DNA of 64,000 nucleotides from Sphingobacteriales bacterium (GCA_004144185.1 SEFP01000001.1:868001-932000); one strand, 5' to 3'; shown: positions 1 to 12,134, numbered from the stretch's first letter. Notes: generated by a model not told the origin, from the letters alone. Numbers and translations are program-made.

Positions 1-629
1 TCATGAACCTGCTTCAACAGATAATCGTAGAGGTAAACCAGCGGATGAAACCAAAACACAATCCGCAGCACTAGCAGCAGCAATACATCTACTGTATGGC
101 GGTAATCGCGGTGCCGGCGTTCGTGCTGTAAAATCAGGCGCAGGTCCGTTGGGGTGTACTGGGCGGCGGCGGTCAGAAAGGTTTTTCCCAGGAAGGAGAA
201 CGGCGCATGCTGTATGCCCGTTTCATAAAATGTCATTCCGGAATCGGTTCGTCGGCAGGAAGAACGGGTCAGCCGTGTGAGTTGAAATGCGCCCCGCAGA
301 TAAAACAAGGCGGCAATCACGCATCCGATTCCGTACAGCAGGCTGATTGAAAGTGCAAACGCGGGGCGGGTCTGACGTACCACCTGTTCGACGACAGCCG
401 CTTTGGCAGTACTGATATGGGCCACCTGGGAAGGGAAATAGAACTGCGGTACCGATGCCGGTGCAACTACGATCGATTGTGGCCAGAGCGGCAGTAGCAG
501 CCCCAATAGCAGGGTACCCAGTAGTACAATCCGGTTGGTACTGTGAAAGGTGGTTTTCCGGAACAGGCCCAGGTAGGTCAGCAGACTGATGCTCCAGAAC
601 AGGGTTACGTCGGTGAAGTAAGCGACCAT
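1..629 (-). CDS. M56 family (BlaR1/MecR1-like) membrane metallopeptidase, N-terminal part
   Basis: Partial gene that runs off the left edge of the window; about 209 N-terminal residues are visible. Translation from the ATG at 629 gives hydrophobic membrane segments at the N-terminus and around residues 100-120, then a zinc-protease HExxH motif (HERRH, encoded at 111-125, about residue 169) followed by a further hydrophobic stretch rich in Leu, Phe and His. This is the M56 layout, in which a membrane-embedded peptidase senses a signal and cleaves its cognate BlaI repressor. The start lies 2 bp past the stop of the upstream blaI-like gene, so the two form one transcription unit. The C-terminal sensor or TonB-like part lies outside the window, so the signal cannot be inferred. 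Confidence 0.85.
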   Translation of the reverse strand, partial: MVAYFTDVTLFWSISLLTYLGLFRKTTFHSTNRIVLLGTLLLGLLLPLWPQSIVVAPASVPQFYFPSQVAHISTAKAAVVEQVVRQTRPAFALSISLLYGIGCVIAALFYLRGAFQLTRLTRSSCRRTDSGMTFYETGIQHAPFSFLGKTFLTAAAQYTPTDLRLILQHERRHRDYRHTVDVLLLLVLRIVFWFHPLVYLYDYLLKQVH

Positions 630-631
630 GA

Positions 632-1015
632 TTATTTCTTTTTGGCTTTACCGAGCAGATCCAGGATCTGAGACACATCCTTTTTGCTCAGATTTTCGCG
701 CTGAACCAGAAAGGAAACCAGCTGTCCGGCCGAGCCGCTGAAGTACCGGTCTACCAACCCATCTACGCCCTGAGCAGCATAATCCTCGCGGGAGATGAGC
801 GGAAAGTACTCATGGGTTTTGCCGTAGGCTTTGTGATCCACAAATCCTTTCTTTTCGAGAATCCGGACGACACTGGAAACGGTGCTGTGCGGAATGGACT
901 CATCTCCCAGGCGGTCGAGAAGATCCCGAACCACACAGCGGCCCAGTTCCCAGATGTGCACCATGATCTCCTCCTCAACCTTCGTCAGTGTCTGCAACTG
1001 CTTTATTCGTTTCAT
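632..1015 (-). CDS. BlaI/MecI/CopY family transcriptional repressor
   Basis: A 127-residue winged-helix repressor. The N-terminal half reads as the BlaI DNA-binding domain (TKVEEEIMVHIWELG, then HSTVSSVVRILEKKGFV, the recognition-helix region), and the C-terminal half is the short dimerisation and cleavage region. Length is typical for the family. It is followed after 2 bp by the M56 peptidase gene, the standard repressor-protease pair: the peptidase is expected to inactivate the repressor when its signal appears. An inverted repeat just upstream of its start is a candidate autoregulatory operator. The regulated target genes are not evident in this window, so a role in beta-lactam resistance should not be assumed. 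Confidence 0.9.
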   Translation of the reverse strand: MKRIKQLQTLTKVEEEIMVHIWELGRCVVRDLLDRLGDESIPHSTVSSVVRILEKKGFVDHKAYGKTHEYFPLISREDYAAQGVDGLVDRYFSGSAGQLVSFLVQRENLSKKDVSQILDLLGKAKKK

Positions 1016-1016
1016 A

Positions 1017-1030
1017 ACGTAAAACTACGT
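1017..1030. promoter_or_regulatory. Candidate operator dyad upstream of blaI-like gene
   Basis: The sequence ACGTA-AAAC-TACGT is a perfect 5-4-5 inverted repeat immediately upstream of the repressor ATG. BlaI-family repressors bind short dyads next to their own promoters, so this is a plausible autoregulatory site. It does not closely match the classic TACA/TGTA BlaI operator, so the call rests on position and symmetry only. Confidence 0.35.
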
Positions 1031-1064
1031 CAATAAACGGTAAAACCAAATAATTCTAAAAAAG

Positions 1065-1096
1065 AAAAAAAGCAGACACTGCTGTCTGCTTTTTTT
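1065..1096. terminator. Rho-independent terminator downstream of lon
   Basis: A perfect 14-bp stem (AAAAAAAGCAGACA with its reverse complement) around a 4-base loop, A-tracted on one side and T-tracted on the other, so it can act on both strands. It lies about 135 bp past the lon stop codon and just upstream of the blaI promoter region, insulating the two. Confidence 0.85.
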
Positions 1097-1230
1097 GCGG
1101 TTGTATGCTGATTTGACGTCTGTTGAGTTTCTTCCAATGGATCACAATTATCCTGAAAGCCTGTTGCTCACTTCCGGAAGAACAGGAATAAGACTGGAGC
1201 GGTTACGAGTTTGTTATCCGCAGCAGATCG

Positions 1231-3639
1231 TTAGCGACTTAAGGTCACCTGAAGGACCTCTTCCATCCGTGTCACAAAATGAAACTTCAGCCCCTTCACA
1301 TAGGCAGCCCCAATCTCGGCCACATCCTTTTCATTTTGTGCAGACAATACAATGTCTTTGATGCCGGCCCGCTTGGCGGCCAGTATTTTCTCCTTGATGC
1401 CGCCTACCGGCAATACCAGTCCGCGCAGGGTGATCTCCCCGGTCATGGCCATAAAAGGCTTGGCCTTGCGACCGGTAAAGGCCGAAGCCAGCGCCGTAAG
1501 CATGGTAATGCCGGCACTGGGACCATCTTTAGGAACGGCTCCTTCCGGAACGTGAATGTGAATGTTGTGTTCGTCAAATGCCGAAGACGCAATGCCCCAC
1601 TCCTCTGCATGTGCCTTCAGATACGACAGGGCCGTGGTAGCACTTTCCTTCATCACATTGCCAAGGTTGCCGGTCAATGTCATGCCGCCTTTGCCTTTAC
1701 TCAGGCTGGCTTCTATAAATAAAATTTCACCTCCGACACTCGTCCACGCAAGGCCTACGGTGACCCCTGCCGGATTGCCTTTGGTATACAGTTCGTTGTT
1801 GTATTTGGGACTGCCCAGCACCTGTTGAACCAATTCCAGTTCTACGGTAGCAGGCACGTCTTCATCCATCGCTACCTTCCGGGCAACGGCGCGCATTATC
1901 GCGGCCATCAGCCGGTCCAGCTCGCGCACACCGCTTTCACGGGTATACGATTGAATGATCCGCTGAATCACCTTTTCCGGAAACTTCAGCGCCACCTTTT
2001 CCAGGCCATGCAGCTCTTTCTGTTTGGGAATAAGGTGACGCCGCGCAATCTGGGTTTTCTCTTCCAGACTATAACCCGTCAGCTGAATGATCTCTAACCG
2101 GTCGCGCAGGGCCGGCTGAATGTCGGCTAGCGTATTGGCTGTGGCAATAAACATCACCTTCGACAGGTCAAACTCCAGTTCCAGGTAGTTATCGTAAAAC
2201 GTGCTGTTCTGCTCTGGATCGAGAATTTCCAGCAAGGCCGAAGACGGATCGCCGCGAAAGTCTTTTCCGATTTTATCAATCTCATCCAAGATAAACACCG
2301 GATTGGCCGATTGTACTTTCCGCAACTGCTGGATGATCCGACCCGGCATGGCACCGATATAAGTTTTCCGGTGCCCGCGCAGCTCGCTTTCATCGTGCAG
2401 ACCGCCCAGCGACAGCCGCACATACTTCCGGTCGATGGCAGCGGCGATAGAACGGCCTAAAGATGTTTTACCAATGCCCGGAGGGCCTACAAAACACAGA
2501 ATCGGAGACTTCAGATCGCCTTTGAGTTTCAGTACGGCCAGATACTCCAGAATCCGGTCTTTGATTTTGCCCATGCCGTAGTGATCAGCATCGAGAATGG
2601 CATCGGCTTTGCGCAGGTCATACCGGTCCTGCGTATAGGTATTCCACGGCAGGTCGAGCATCAGATCCAGGTGGTTGTACACCACCGAGTAATCGGGCGT
2701 GGAGGGATGCATCCGCTCCAGCTTTTCAATATTCTTTTTAAACAGCTCCTGGGTGGCTTCGTTCCACTGGATTTTTTCGGCTCGGGCTTTCAGGTCCCGG
2801 ATCTCGCGCTCATTCGGCTCTCCGCCCAGCTCTTCGCGGATGCTTTTGAGTTGTTGTTGCAAAAAATATTCCCGCTGCTGCTTGTCGATCTCACCACGGG
2901 TTTTGTTGGCGATCTCAGCTTTCAGTTCGGCCATCTGCAGGTCTGACTGCAGCAACCCTAAGAGCGCTTCGGCGCGGACCTGAACCTCATTTTCTTCGAG
3001 CAGTGCCTGCTTGGATACTAACGGAGCATTGAGATGCGCGGCAATAAAATGCAGCAGAAACGACGGCTGCTCAATATTTTTCAACACAATGCCCGCCTCA
3101 TTGGGCATGTTGGGCGACAGCTGCAGAATGCGCTCTGCGTGGTCTTTAATACTGCTGACCAGTGCGGTGAAATTTGGATCGGCAGTTGGATACTCATCTG
3201 CCAGATACCGGACAGCGGCCGAGAAGTACGGCTCGGTCTGCGTCAGGGCATCGTATTCAAACCGCATCCGGCCCATGATAAAGATCGTGGTATTGCCGTC
3301 CGGCATTTTGATCTGCTTCACCACTTTAGCGAGCGTACCAACCGTATACAGGTCGTCGGCAGTCGGATCTTCGGCAGAGGCATCTTTCTGGGCTACGACA
3401 CCCAGCCACTTACCGGTTTTGTCGGCTTCGGCAATGGCTTTCAGGCTTTTTTCACGCGATACGGTGATGGGCAGCACCACATTGGGGTACAGCACCGTGT
3501 TGCGCAGGGCAATGATCGGCACGCTTTCCGGAAGCGACCCTCGTTCCTCGTCATTCAGTTCTTCTTCGCCCAACGGTACGATGGGCATAAATTCCATTTC
3601 AGGTTCCGGCGCAAAAATTTGATCAAAAACAGCTTTCAT
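1231..3639 (-). CDS. lon: ATP-dependent protease Lon
   Basis: An 802-residue AAA+ serine protease, close to the usual family length. The order is an N-terminal substrate-binding LON domain (about residues 35-245), a helical region, the AAA+ module with Walker [10 protein letters not shown] and Walker B-like VFILDEIDK, and the C-terminal protease domain with the catalytic Ser in PKDGPSAG and the catalytic Lys in [14 protein letters not shown], forming the Ser-Lys dyad. It degrades misfolded and regulatory proteins in the cytoplasm. It stands alone, with a strong terminator downstream and a near-consensus Bacteroidetes -7 box upstream. Confidence 0.97.
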   Translation of the reverse strand: MKAVFDQIFAPEPEMEFMPIVPLGEEELNDEERGSLPESVPIIALRNTVLYPNVVLPITVSREKSLKAIAEADKTGKWLGVVAQKDASAEDPTADDLYTVGTLAKVVKQIKMPDGNTTIFIMGRMRFEYDALTQTEPYFSAAVRYLADEYPTADPNFTALVSSIKDHAERILQLSPNMPNEAGIVLKNIEQPSFLLHFIAAHLNAPLVSKQALLEENEVQVRAEALLGLLQSDLQMAELKAEIANKTRGEIDKQQREYFLQQQLKSIREELGGEPNEREIRDLKARAEKIQWNEATQELFKKNIEKLERMHPSTPDYSVVYNHLDLMLDLPWNTYTQDRYDLRKADAILDADHYGMGKIKDRILEYLAVLKLKGDLKSPILCFVGPPGIGKTSLGRSIAAAIDRKYVRLSLGGLHDESELRGHRKTYIGAMPGRIIQQLRKVQSANPVFILDEIDKIGKDFRGDPSSALLEILDPEQNSTFYDNYLELEFDLSKVMFIATANTLADIQPALRDRLEIIQLTGYSLEEKTQIARRHLIPKQKELHGLEKVALKFPEKVIQRIIQSYTRESGVRELDRLMAAIMRAVARKVAMDEDVPATVELELVQQVLGSPKYNNELYTKGNPAGVTVGLAWTSVGGEILFIEASLSKGKGGMTLTGNLGNVMKESATTALSYLKAHAEEWGIASSAFDEHNIHIHVPEGAVPKDGPSAGITMLTALASAFTGRKAKPFMAMTGEITLRGLVLPVGGIKEKILAAKRAGIKDIVLSAQNEKDVAEIGAAYVKGLKFHFVTRMEEVLQVTLSR

Positions 3640-3660
3640 TCGGATAAATACGGCAACAAG

Positions 3661-3668
3661 CGAAGGTA
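3661..3668 (-). promoter_or_regulatory. Candidate -7 box for lon
   Basis: On the minus strand this reads TACCTTCG, one mismatch from the Bacteroidetes TAnnTTTG element, and lies about 22 bp upstream of the lon start codon. No convincing -33 TTTG partner was seen. Confidence 0.35.
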
Positions 3669-3745
3669 AGCGGTGCAGTCAGAAGTTGCAGGCCGGCAGT
3701 TTGAATGGGTTTTACTTCCGGAAGGATGGGTTCCGGAGCGTAGGC

Positions 3746-3931
3746 TTACGGTTTTTTAAACAGCCGCAGCAAGCCATTGCCCAGCAGGGTGAGCAGCAAT
3801 GCGCCTAGGATCAAATAACTAACGCGTTGCAGGCCGGTCCATTCCAGCCCATATCCGGTGCGGATCAGACGCAGTAAAATACCCGCCAACAGGATGGCGA
3901 AAACCGGAACCAAACGGCGACCAATGCTCAT
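3746..3931 (-). CDS. Small two-helix membrane protein, unknown function
   Basis: A 61-residue protein with two strongly hydrophobic segments (about residues 5-22 and 36-56) joined by a short polar loop, with a basic start (GRR) and a basic C-terminus (RLFKKP). It sits upstream of lon on the same strand but about 100 bp away. I do not recognise a family. The evidence for coding is the ATG start, the amphipathic composition and the lack of any competing ORF. Confidence 0.5.
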   Translation of the reverse strand: MSIGRRLVPVFAILLAGILLRLIRTGYGLEWTGLQRVSYLILGALLLTLLGNGLLRLFKKP

Positions 3932-4044
3932 AAACTACAATCAGAATAGATTCCGGACGCTGCTATCCGCGTGCATCCGGAACGTGATTAAAACCCTTTC
4001 AAAAGGTGTATGAGCAGCAAAAATGACGTAAATTGCTTACACTT

Positions 4045-5109
4045 ATGCGAAACAGCTTTCTTGCAGGGCTGGCCTTCCTGTTTTTTTTCATAGGCTGTAA
4101 GCAAGACACCACCGTTACGCCGGACCCACCCAATCCGGGTCCACAACCCGGCTATGGATATGATTCGACAAAGCTGACGCCCTACGCACTGACAGCACCG
4201 GCCTTTTTTCCTCCGATTCAGATTCCGGGCGATAACAAGCCATATGTAGAACGCATCCAGCTGGGCCGGCGTCTGTATTACGATCCGATTTTGTCGAATG
4301 ATGGCCGGAGCTGTTCGCAGTGCCATATTCAGGGACGCGGATTTACGTCCGATCACATCTCGGCTGAAGGGCTGACGGTGATGCCCCACGTAAACCTGGC
4401 CTGGAACGATCACTGGCTTTGGAATGGGGGCTATTCCGGACCCATGGAAGACAAGATCATGCTGTTTGAAGTGCATGACTTTTTCCAGGCTGACATTACT
4501 AAGATCAATGCAGACACCACCTATCGCCGCTTGTTCAAGCAGACCTATGGCGTAGATCAAATCACCTTCAAGGAGATCACCTATGCCTTGTCGCAGTTTA
4601 TCCGCACCATGATCTCGCAGAACAGTAGGTTTTATCAGAGCGTAACCGGCAAAATCCGGCTTACACAGGATGAAGAAGCGGGGCGGGCGCTGTATTTCAA
4701 CGAAAGAGGCGACTGTTTCCATTGTCACGGAGCGCCCCTGCTAAGTGATAATGATTTTCACAATAACGGTCTCGACAGTGATTTCTCCAACCCAACCAAC
4801 CGGGGACGCTACAACGTAACGGGCAATCCTCAGGATATGGGTCGCTTCCGGACGGCTAATCTGCACAATGTGGCCTTAAGACGCCATTTCATGCACGACG
4901 GCCGCTTTAAAACCCTGGAAGAGGTGGTTAACTTCTATAATGATCCGCCCAAGCCATCGTCAACACTCGATCCGGTCATGAAGCTGAACGATAAAGAGCA
5001 GCTGGGGCTGGGACTGTCTCCCCTGGAGAAATACCAGCTGGTACAGTTCCTGAAAACCTTTACAGATACGACCTACCTCAACAATCCGGCTTTTTCCAAG
5101 CCTAACTAG
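4045..5109 (+). CDS. Di-haem cytochrome c peroxidase (CCP/MauG family) lipoprotein
   Basis: A 354-residue periplasmic protein. The ATG at 4045 gives a signal peptide ending in a lipobox (FIGC at residues 13-16 or so), so it should be a lipid-anchored exported protein; a TTG four codons upstream is possible but less likely. Two haem-binding motifs are visible, CSQCH (about residue 93) and CFHCH (about residue 230), the hallmark of bacterial di-haem cytochrome c peroxidases, which reduce H2O2 using electrons from small cytochromes or oxidise other substrates. The C-terminal MHDGRFKTLEEVVNFYNDP stretch is typical of the family. It is monocistronic, with a terminator directly after it. Confidence 0.92.
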   Translation: MRNSFLAGLAFLFFFIGCKQDTTVTPDPPNPGPQPGYGYDSTKLTPYALTAPAFFPPIQIPGDNKPYVERIQLGRRLYYDPILSNDGRSCSQCHIQGRGFTSDHISAEGLTVMPHVNLAWNDHWLWNGGYSGPMEDKIMLFEVHDFFQADITKINADTTYRRLFKQTYGVDQITFKEITYALSQFIRTMISQNSRFYQSVTGKIRLTQDEEAGRALYFNERGDCFHCHGAPLLSDNDFHNNGLDSDFSNPTNRGRYNVTGNPQDMGRFRTANLHNVALRRHFMHDGRFKTLEEVVNFYNDPPKPSSTLDPVMKLNDKEQLGLGLSPLEKYQLVQFLKTFTDTTYLNNPAFSKPN

Positions 5110-5132
5110 TGTGGGATCGATCGTCTTGTTTT

Positions 5133-5165
5133 AAAGAGTGTCTTTTCGAAGGCACTCTTTTTATT
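5133..5165 (+). terminator. Rho-independent terminator after cytochrome c peroxidase
   Basis: A 10-bp stem with one G-T wobble (AAAGAGTGTC with GGCACTCTTT) and an 8-base loop, followed by a T-rich tract. It begins 24 bp after the stop codon. Confidence 0.8.
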
Positions 5166-5208
5166 TTTGAATTCTTTTATCCACCCGCTTCTTTCCGGAA
5201 GTCATCTT

Positions 5209-5889
5209 ATGGCAGACAACACGCTTTTTTCAGGCCTGAAACGGCTGATCTTTAAAGACACGCCCGAAACGGAAGCCCCTGCATCAGTTCCTCCCCCACC
5301 GATTCCGGAAGACCGTCCCGCCCGGCCAACCGTTGCTGCGACCGCCCCACCGGTTTTCTCCGACTGGCCTGCCCAGTCCCATTCCGGAATCGATGAGACC
5401 ACCCGCGCCAAGGCCTATCAACTGCTGGAAAGTATCAACCAGCCCGGAGTCGATTTTATGGAAGTCTGGAATGCTACTACTGAAAATGGCGGACCGTCCG
5501 GCCTCAAAGCGGCGTTTAACGCCCTGAAATATGCCGATAAAACCCTGACGCGTGAGAAGGTGATTACCACGGGCCGCTTTTACATAGACAGTTTACAGAA
5601 AGCCTTGGCAACCGACCTGGAGAAGAAACGCAGTCAGCAGGCGCAGCTCGAAGCTGAAAAAGCCACCCAGCACCGCACTCTCACCGAAGCCATCTCAGGA
5701 CTGGAAGCTCAGATGGCGGCCCTGCAAACGGCCTTGGCTGAAAAGCGGGAGGCCTTGGCCGGACTGGAAACCCAGTATGCCCCCAAAGTGCAGGAGCTGG
5801 AACAAAAAACCCAATCCGGAAAAGTAACCATTGAAAACCTCCTTCAGCAGATGCAGAATCTGTTGCAGGTTGCCGAGCGGGAGCTGTAA
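5209..5889 (+). CDS. Coiled-coil protein of unknown function, first gene of a three-gene set
   Basis: A 226-residue soluble protein with three visible parts: a short N-terminal segment, a Pro/Ala-rich linker (about residues 20-60), a compact helical middle (residues 65-120), and a C-terminal coiled coil (about 135-225) dense in Glu, Gln, Lys and Leu heptads. I chose the ATG at 5209, whose product begins MADNTLFSGL; a TTG 42 bp upstream is in frame but lies against the terminator. No enzymatic motif is visible. Two genes follow in the same direction (6034 and 7281) that also carry coiled-coil or membrane features, which suggests a shared complex. I do not recognise a family. Confidence 0.75.
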   Translation: MADNTLFSGLKRLIFKDTPETEAPASVPPPPIPEDRPARPTVAATAPPVFSDWPAQSHSGIDETTRAKAYQLLESINQPGVDFMEVWNATTENGGPSGLKAAFNALKYADKTLTREKVITTGRFYIDSLQKALATDLEKKRSQQAQLEAEKATQHRTLTEAISGLEAQMAALQTALAEKREALAGLETQYAPKVQELEQKTQSGKVTIENLLQQMQNLLQVAEREL

Positions 5890-6033
5890 TCCAAGCCATC
5901 TGATACGGGTCTCCCAGTGTTTCCGGAAGATTATCTGCTTTTAAACCTGCGGCCTGCCCTGTAATATTGTAGCGGTTGGAATGCTTCTTGTATCCCAGCT
6001 GCTTTTCCTCTCTGCTTAAATCCGCCCTCTCTC

Positions 6034-7170
6034 ATGGCTTCTTCGGATTTTAAAAACCTGCCCACGACCATCCCGGCCGAGCTGCGCAACCAGTTGCCCA
6101 TCTTTCAGGTTCTCGGCGATAAAATTGCCTCGGTTGGTTCCGGAAACCCGTCCAACCGGCAACCCACGTCCAAGCGACCCATTGCTACGATTCTGTTCTG
6201 GGCGCTTATTCTGGGCGCGGCCTACTGGTTTGTATCGAACATCGACACCATTCTGACAACGGTTGAAAAGACGATGAAGATTGTCATCTTCTCGATTATT
6301 ACTTTGGTTCTGCTGTTGCTGGCGCCCAAAATTATTGCGCTGTTGCACCGCCTGGGGACTATGCTACTGTTCAAAGGCGAGAAGCAGCTGATCCGGAGCA
6401 ATCCGGTAGAGGCACTGCAACTGCTGCTGCGTGAAGCCAAAGACACCCTCAAACGTGTTAAAGACAAAATCGCCAACGTAGACGGGGTGCGCATTGATAT
6501 GATCCAAAGCGGTCAACAGGCGCAACAGTCGGCTACCACCAAATACACCCACGCCAAGCGCTTTACAACGCAGGCGGCGGAACTGGAAGTACAGGCAGAA
6601 ACCGCCCAGAAAGAAGGTGCGGCCCAACAAGAGAGCGCTGCCCGTCGCGATGCCAAAGAAACCCGCACCAAAGCCTATCTGCTCGGTAAAGAAGGTGAAG
6701 CCGAAGAGCAAAACGCCCGCAGCTATGCCCAGTATGCCAATCAGTTTGCCAAGGTGATTGAAGTGCTGAAAGACAACGAAAGCGCGGCCCGGATTTATGT
6801 CAGCACGCTGGATTCGTCGATCACGATCCTGCAAAAGAAGCTGGAGGCAACCAATAAAATGAAGAACGCCACCGACGGTCTGGCAGAAGTCTTCAACATC
6901 AAAGACGGCTGGGTGTTTCAGGAAGCGATGGGAGCTGCTACCGCCGCTATCTCACAGAATATCGCGTCGATCCGCAGCAACCTGGAATTCCTGGATCAGA
7001 ATGCGGCTGTAACCGTTGGCGGTACTCCCAGCCAGGAAGAACTCAACGTGTTCATGGCCAAAATCGACAACAGTCATCTGCAAAAGCTCAACGTCGCAGA
7101 GATTGCGTCTTCCGGTCATACCCTGAGCGAATCTGAAACCATTGACAAAGGCTTTACACTGCTCGACTAA
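6034..7170 (+). CDS. Membrane protein with long coiled coil, unknown function
   Basis: A 378-residue protein. Residues 1-45 are polar, two adjacent transmembrane helices span about residues 48-68 and 85-108, and residues 120-290 form a long Ala/Gln/Glu/Lys-rich coiled coil that recalls PspA- or TelA-like helical proteins. I cannot assign it to either. The C-terminus (about 300-378) is less helical. The hairpin topology would place the coiled coil in the cytoplasm, where it could contact the coiled-coil product of the preceding gene. It is flanked by intergenic gaps of 144 and 110 bp, each holding a TTCCGGAA palindrome, so co-transcription with its neighbours is likely but not proven. Confidence 0.75.
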   Translation: MASSDFKNLPTTIPAELRNQLPIFQVLGDKIASVGSGNPSNRQPTSKRPIATILFWALILGAAYWFVSNIDTILTTVEKTMKIVIFSIITLVLLLLAPKIIALLHRLGTMLLFKGEKQLIRSNPVEALQLLLREAKDTLKRVKDKIANVDGVRIDMIQSGQQAQQSATTKYTHAKRFTTQAAELEVQAETAQKEGAAQQESAARRDAKETRTKAYLLGKEGEAEEQNARSYAQYANQFAKVIEVLKDNESAARIYVSTLDSSITILQKKLEATNKMKNATDGLAEVFNIKDGWVFQEAMGAATAAISQNIASIRSNLEFLDQNAAVTVGGTPSQEELNVFMAKIDNSHLQKLNVAEIASSGHTLSESETIDKGFTLLD

Positions 7171-7280
7171 CGGGCCGTCCGGAACCATTTAACGCGCCGC
7201 ATGCATTATCCGGTTCTTTTCCGGAACCGGCGCTGCGTCATTCAACACGCTTCGTTTACTTACGCTTTACCATTCCCTTT

Positions 7281-8306
7281 ATGGAAAATCAATCCACCTG
7301 GTCACGACTTCGCTGGCCCATTAAAGCACTGATCATTGGCATTCCGCTGGTAGGCGCTATCTGGTTCGCGTCTGAAAAAGGATTGCTCAAAGATTCCGGA
7401 AACACAACCACCGTCAGCACCACTACGCCGGAATCAGGCACGACCACTTCTACTGGTACTGAGTCTTCCGGAAATCCTACGTCTACCACACCGGAAAGCC
7501 GCTCCTTTGCGTTTCAGCCGCCCAAACCGGTTAATGGTGTTCTAAAAGGTGTGGTAGAAGTCGGGGCCTCGGGCTTCAACTCCTTTGTAGTGAACATGGA
7601 CAAAGACCGCACCTACGAAGTAGTATCCAAAGACTTCGGCGAAAGTCTGGTCTATGAAGGACTGGCAACGACCGACGATATCCGGTCGGGCCTGAAAAAG
7701 TACCTCTCCAAAATGTTTGATCGGGGCGTTCAAAATAAGAACATGCACTTCGTGATTTCGAGTGGTGCCCAGAAAGAACCCAAGACCGCCACGATCGTCA
7801 GCGAATTGAAAAAGATGGGGTATGTGGTCAATCAGGTGACGCCGGAGCAGGAAGGCAAACTGGCGTTGCGCAGTGCCCAGCCGATGGCATATCACGACAA
7901 TTCGTTTGTGGTGGATATCGGTTCCGGAAACACCAAAGTAAGCTGGTACGAAGGCACCAACCTGAAAGCAATCGAACTACCCGGTGCCAAATATTTTGAG
8001 AAAGGAACAGCTGACGCAACCGTTGCGCAGCAAGTAAAAGCTGCTGCTGCTTCAATTCCCAAAGACAAGCGTGAAGTTTGCTTTATCATTGGCGGTGTGC
8101 CGTATGAACTGGCCAAAGAAACGCGGCAGGGCGAGGAGCGGTATACCGTGTTGCAGGCCGCCGATTTCTACAAATCAGACAAAGCCAAAACCAAATCCGG
8201 TGTGGTAATCTACAAAGCACTGCAGGAAGCAACCGGTTGCGACACCTTTGTATTTGACTGGGATGCCAATTTCACCATCGGGTTCCTGTTGGGCCTGCCC
8301 GTATAA
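7281..8306 (+). CDS. Membrane-anchored actin/hexokinase/Ppx-GppA-like (ASKHA-fold) domain protein
   Basis: A 341-residue protein. Residues 1-12 are basic, 13-31 form one transmembrane helix, 38-75 are a Ser/Thr/Gly-rich linker, and the rest looks like a nucleotide-binding ASKHA fold: a first phosphate-loop-like strand-turn (VVEVGASGFNSFVV, about residue 91), a second (VVDIGSGNTKVSW, about residue 212) and an adenosine-type Gly-Gly turn (FIIGGVPYELA). By the positive-inside rule the large domain would face the periplasm, where ATP is absent, which is odd for this fold. It closes a three-gene set with the coiled-coil genes at 5209 and 6034, followed by a strong terminator. The function is unknown; the fold assignment is my inference from motifs. 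Confidence 0.7.
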   Translation: MENQSTWSRLRWPIKALIIGIPLVGAIWFASEKGLLKDSGNTTTVSTTTPESGTTTSTGTESSGNPTSTTPESRSFAFQPPKPVNGVLKGVVEVGASGFNSFVVNMDKDRTYEVVSKDFGESLVYEGLATTDDIRSGLKKYLSKMFDRGVQNKNMHFVISSGAQKEPKTATIVSELKKMGYVVNQVTPEQEGKLALRSAQPMAYHDNSFVVDIGSGNTKVSWYEGTNLKAIELPGAKYFEKGTADATVAQQVKAAAASIPKDKREVCFIIGGVPYELAKETRQGEERYTVLQAADFYKSDKAKTKSGVVIYKALQEATGCDTFVFDWDANFTIGFLLGLPV

Positions 8307-8331
8307 GGCTGCTTCCGGAACGTTTTTTATC

Positions 8332-8371
8332 AAACACCCGCTGCCTGGAATCAGGCAGCGGGTGTTTTTTT
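8332..8371 (+). terminator. Rho-independent terminator after the ASKHA-domain gene
   Basis: A perfect 16-bp stem (arms around AACACCCGCTGCCTG) with a 4-base loop and seven Ts. It ends the three-gene set and faces the convergent metF gene. Confidence 0.9.
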
Positions 8372-8412
8372 GACGATTTTAATCGCTTCCATCAATCAGA
8401 TACAAGCAGTTC

Positions 8413-9369
8413 TTAAAAGATCGCTTCTGCTACCTTCCGGATGTTATCGCTTTTACCCATCGAGTAAAAATGCAGCACCGGCACCTTGGCGGCCAGTAGT
8501 TCCTTACACTGGGCAATCGCCCATTCCACACCCACCTGTTTCACGGCTGCATTGTCTTTGGCGGCATCCACCGCTCCAATCAGCTCTTCCGGAAGGTCAA
8601 TTTTAAAGGTCTTCGGCAACATCGACAAGTGGTTTTTGGTCGCAATGGGTTTGATGCCCGGGATGATCGGAACGGTAATTCCCATATCCCGTGCCTGCTT
8701 TACAAACTGGAAATATTTCTGGTTGTCGAAAAACATCTGAGTTACTATGTAATCAGCCCCGGCCGCTACTTTTTCCTTTAACCGTTGCAGGTCGTAGCCG
8801 AATGAAGGCGCTTCGAGGTGCTTTTCCGGATACCCGGCAATCCCGATGCAAAACCGGTTGTCTTCATTGGATGGAATCTCGCCGCTGAGGTAGACGCCTT
8901 GCCCGATGTCGTTCATGTGTCGCACCAGATCGATGGCCCGCTCATGACCACCGTCAGTAGGGGTAAAGTGATTATGGCCTTTCATCGCGTCGCCGCGCAG
9001 GGCCATCACATTGTCGATGCCCAGATACAGACAGTCGACCAGTAGGTATTCGGTTTCTTCTTTGGTGAACCCGCCGCACAATACATGCGGTACGGTATCC
9101 ACTTTGTACTTGTACTGGATGGCCGCACAAATGCCCAAGGTACCGGGTCGCATCCGGGTGGTACGGCGTTCCACCAATCCGTTGCCTTTGTCCAGATACA
9201 CGTATTCCTCACGAGAGGTAGTCACGTCAATAAAAGGCGGCTTAAACTCCATCAACGGGTCAATGTTGGTGTACAAATCATTGATACCAATGCCTTTTTG
9301 CGGCGGAATGACTTCCAGCGAAAACAGTGTTTTGCCTTCCGCACGGGCGATATGTTCAGTTATTTTCAA
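8413..9369 (-). CDS. metF: 5,10-methylenetetrahydrofolate reductase
   Basis: A 318-residue flavoenzyme that reduces methylene-THF to methyl-THF, the methyl donor for methionine synthase. The N-terminal FSLEVIPPQKG and the region SREEYVYLDKG match the MetF TIM barrel; the Glu of FSLE corresponds to the catalytic acid. The reading frame opens with TTG (MKITEHIARAEG), and the next in-frame Met would cut into the barrel, so TTG is the likely start. It follows metH-C by 46 bp on the same strand and so is the last gene of the riboswitch-controlled methionine operon. Confidence 0.95.
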   Translation of the reverse strand: MKITEHIARAEGKTLFSLEVIPPQKGIGINDLYTNIDPLMEFKPPFIDVTTSREEYVYLDKGNGLVERRTTRMRPGTLGICAAIQYKYKVDTVPHVLCGGFTKEETEYLLVDCLYLGIDNVMALRGDAMKGHNHFTPTDGGHERAIDLVRHMNDIGQGVYLSGEIPSNEDNRFCIGIAGYPEKHLEAPSFGYDLQRLKEKVAAGADYIVTQMFFDNQKYFQFVKQARDMGITVPIIPGIKPIATKNHLSMLPKTFKIDLPEELIGAVDAAKDNAAVKQVGVEWAIAQCKELLAAKVPVLHFYSMGKSDNIRKVAEAIF

Positions 9370-9415
9370 GGAAAAGAATGCTTTTGAATGTCAACAGACG
9401 GTCGGAGGATCGTCG

Positions 9416-12070
<2,655 letters not shown>

Positions 12071-12134
12071 GATAAAACCCATACGCCATGACGTACGGTA
12101 CTTGACAAGTGATTACGTAAGATGAAACAGTCGT

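Noticed and set aside
223-678. 151-codon minus-strand frame overlapping the blaI-blaR1 junction
   Set aside because: The correct frame from 629 encodes an M56 peptidase with HERRH; this one is a shifted shadow that would also overlap the blaI-like gene.
1017-1030. Inverted repeat considered as proof of beta-lactam regulation
   Set aside because: No beta-lactamase or penicillin-binding gene is adjacent; it is kept only as a possible autoregulatory site.
3011-3669. Two plus-strand frames over 200 codons antisense to lon
   Set aside because: Both lie wholly within lon, which has full family motifs; the antisense products have skewed composition and no recognisable features.
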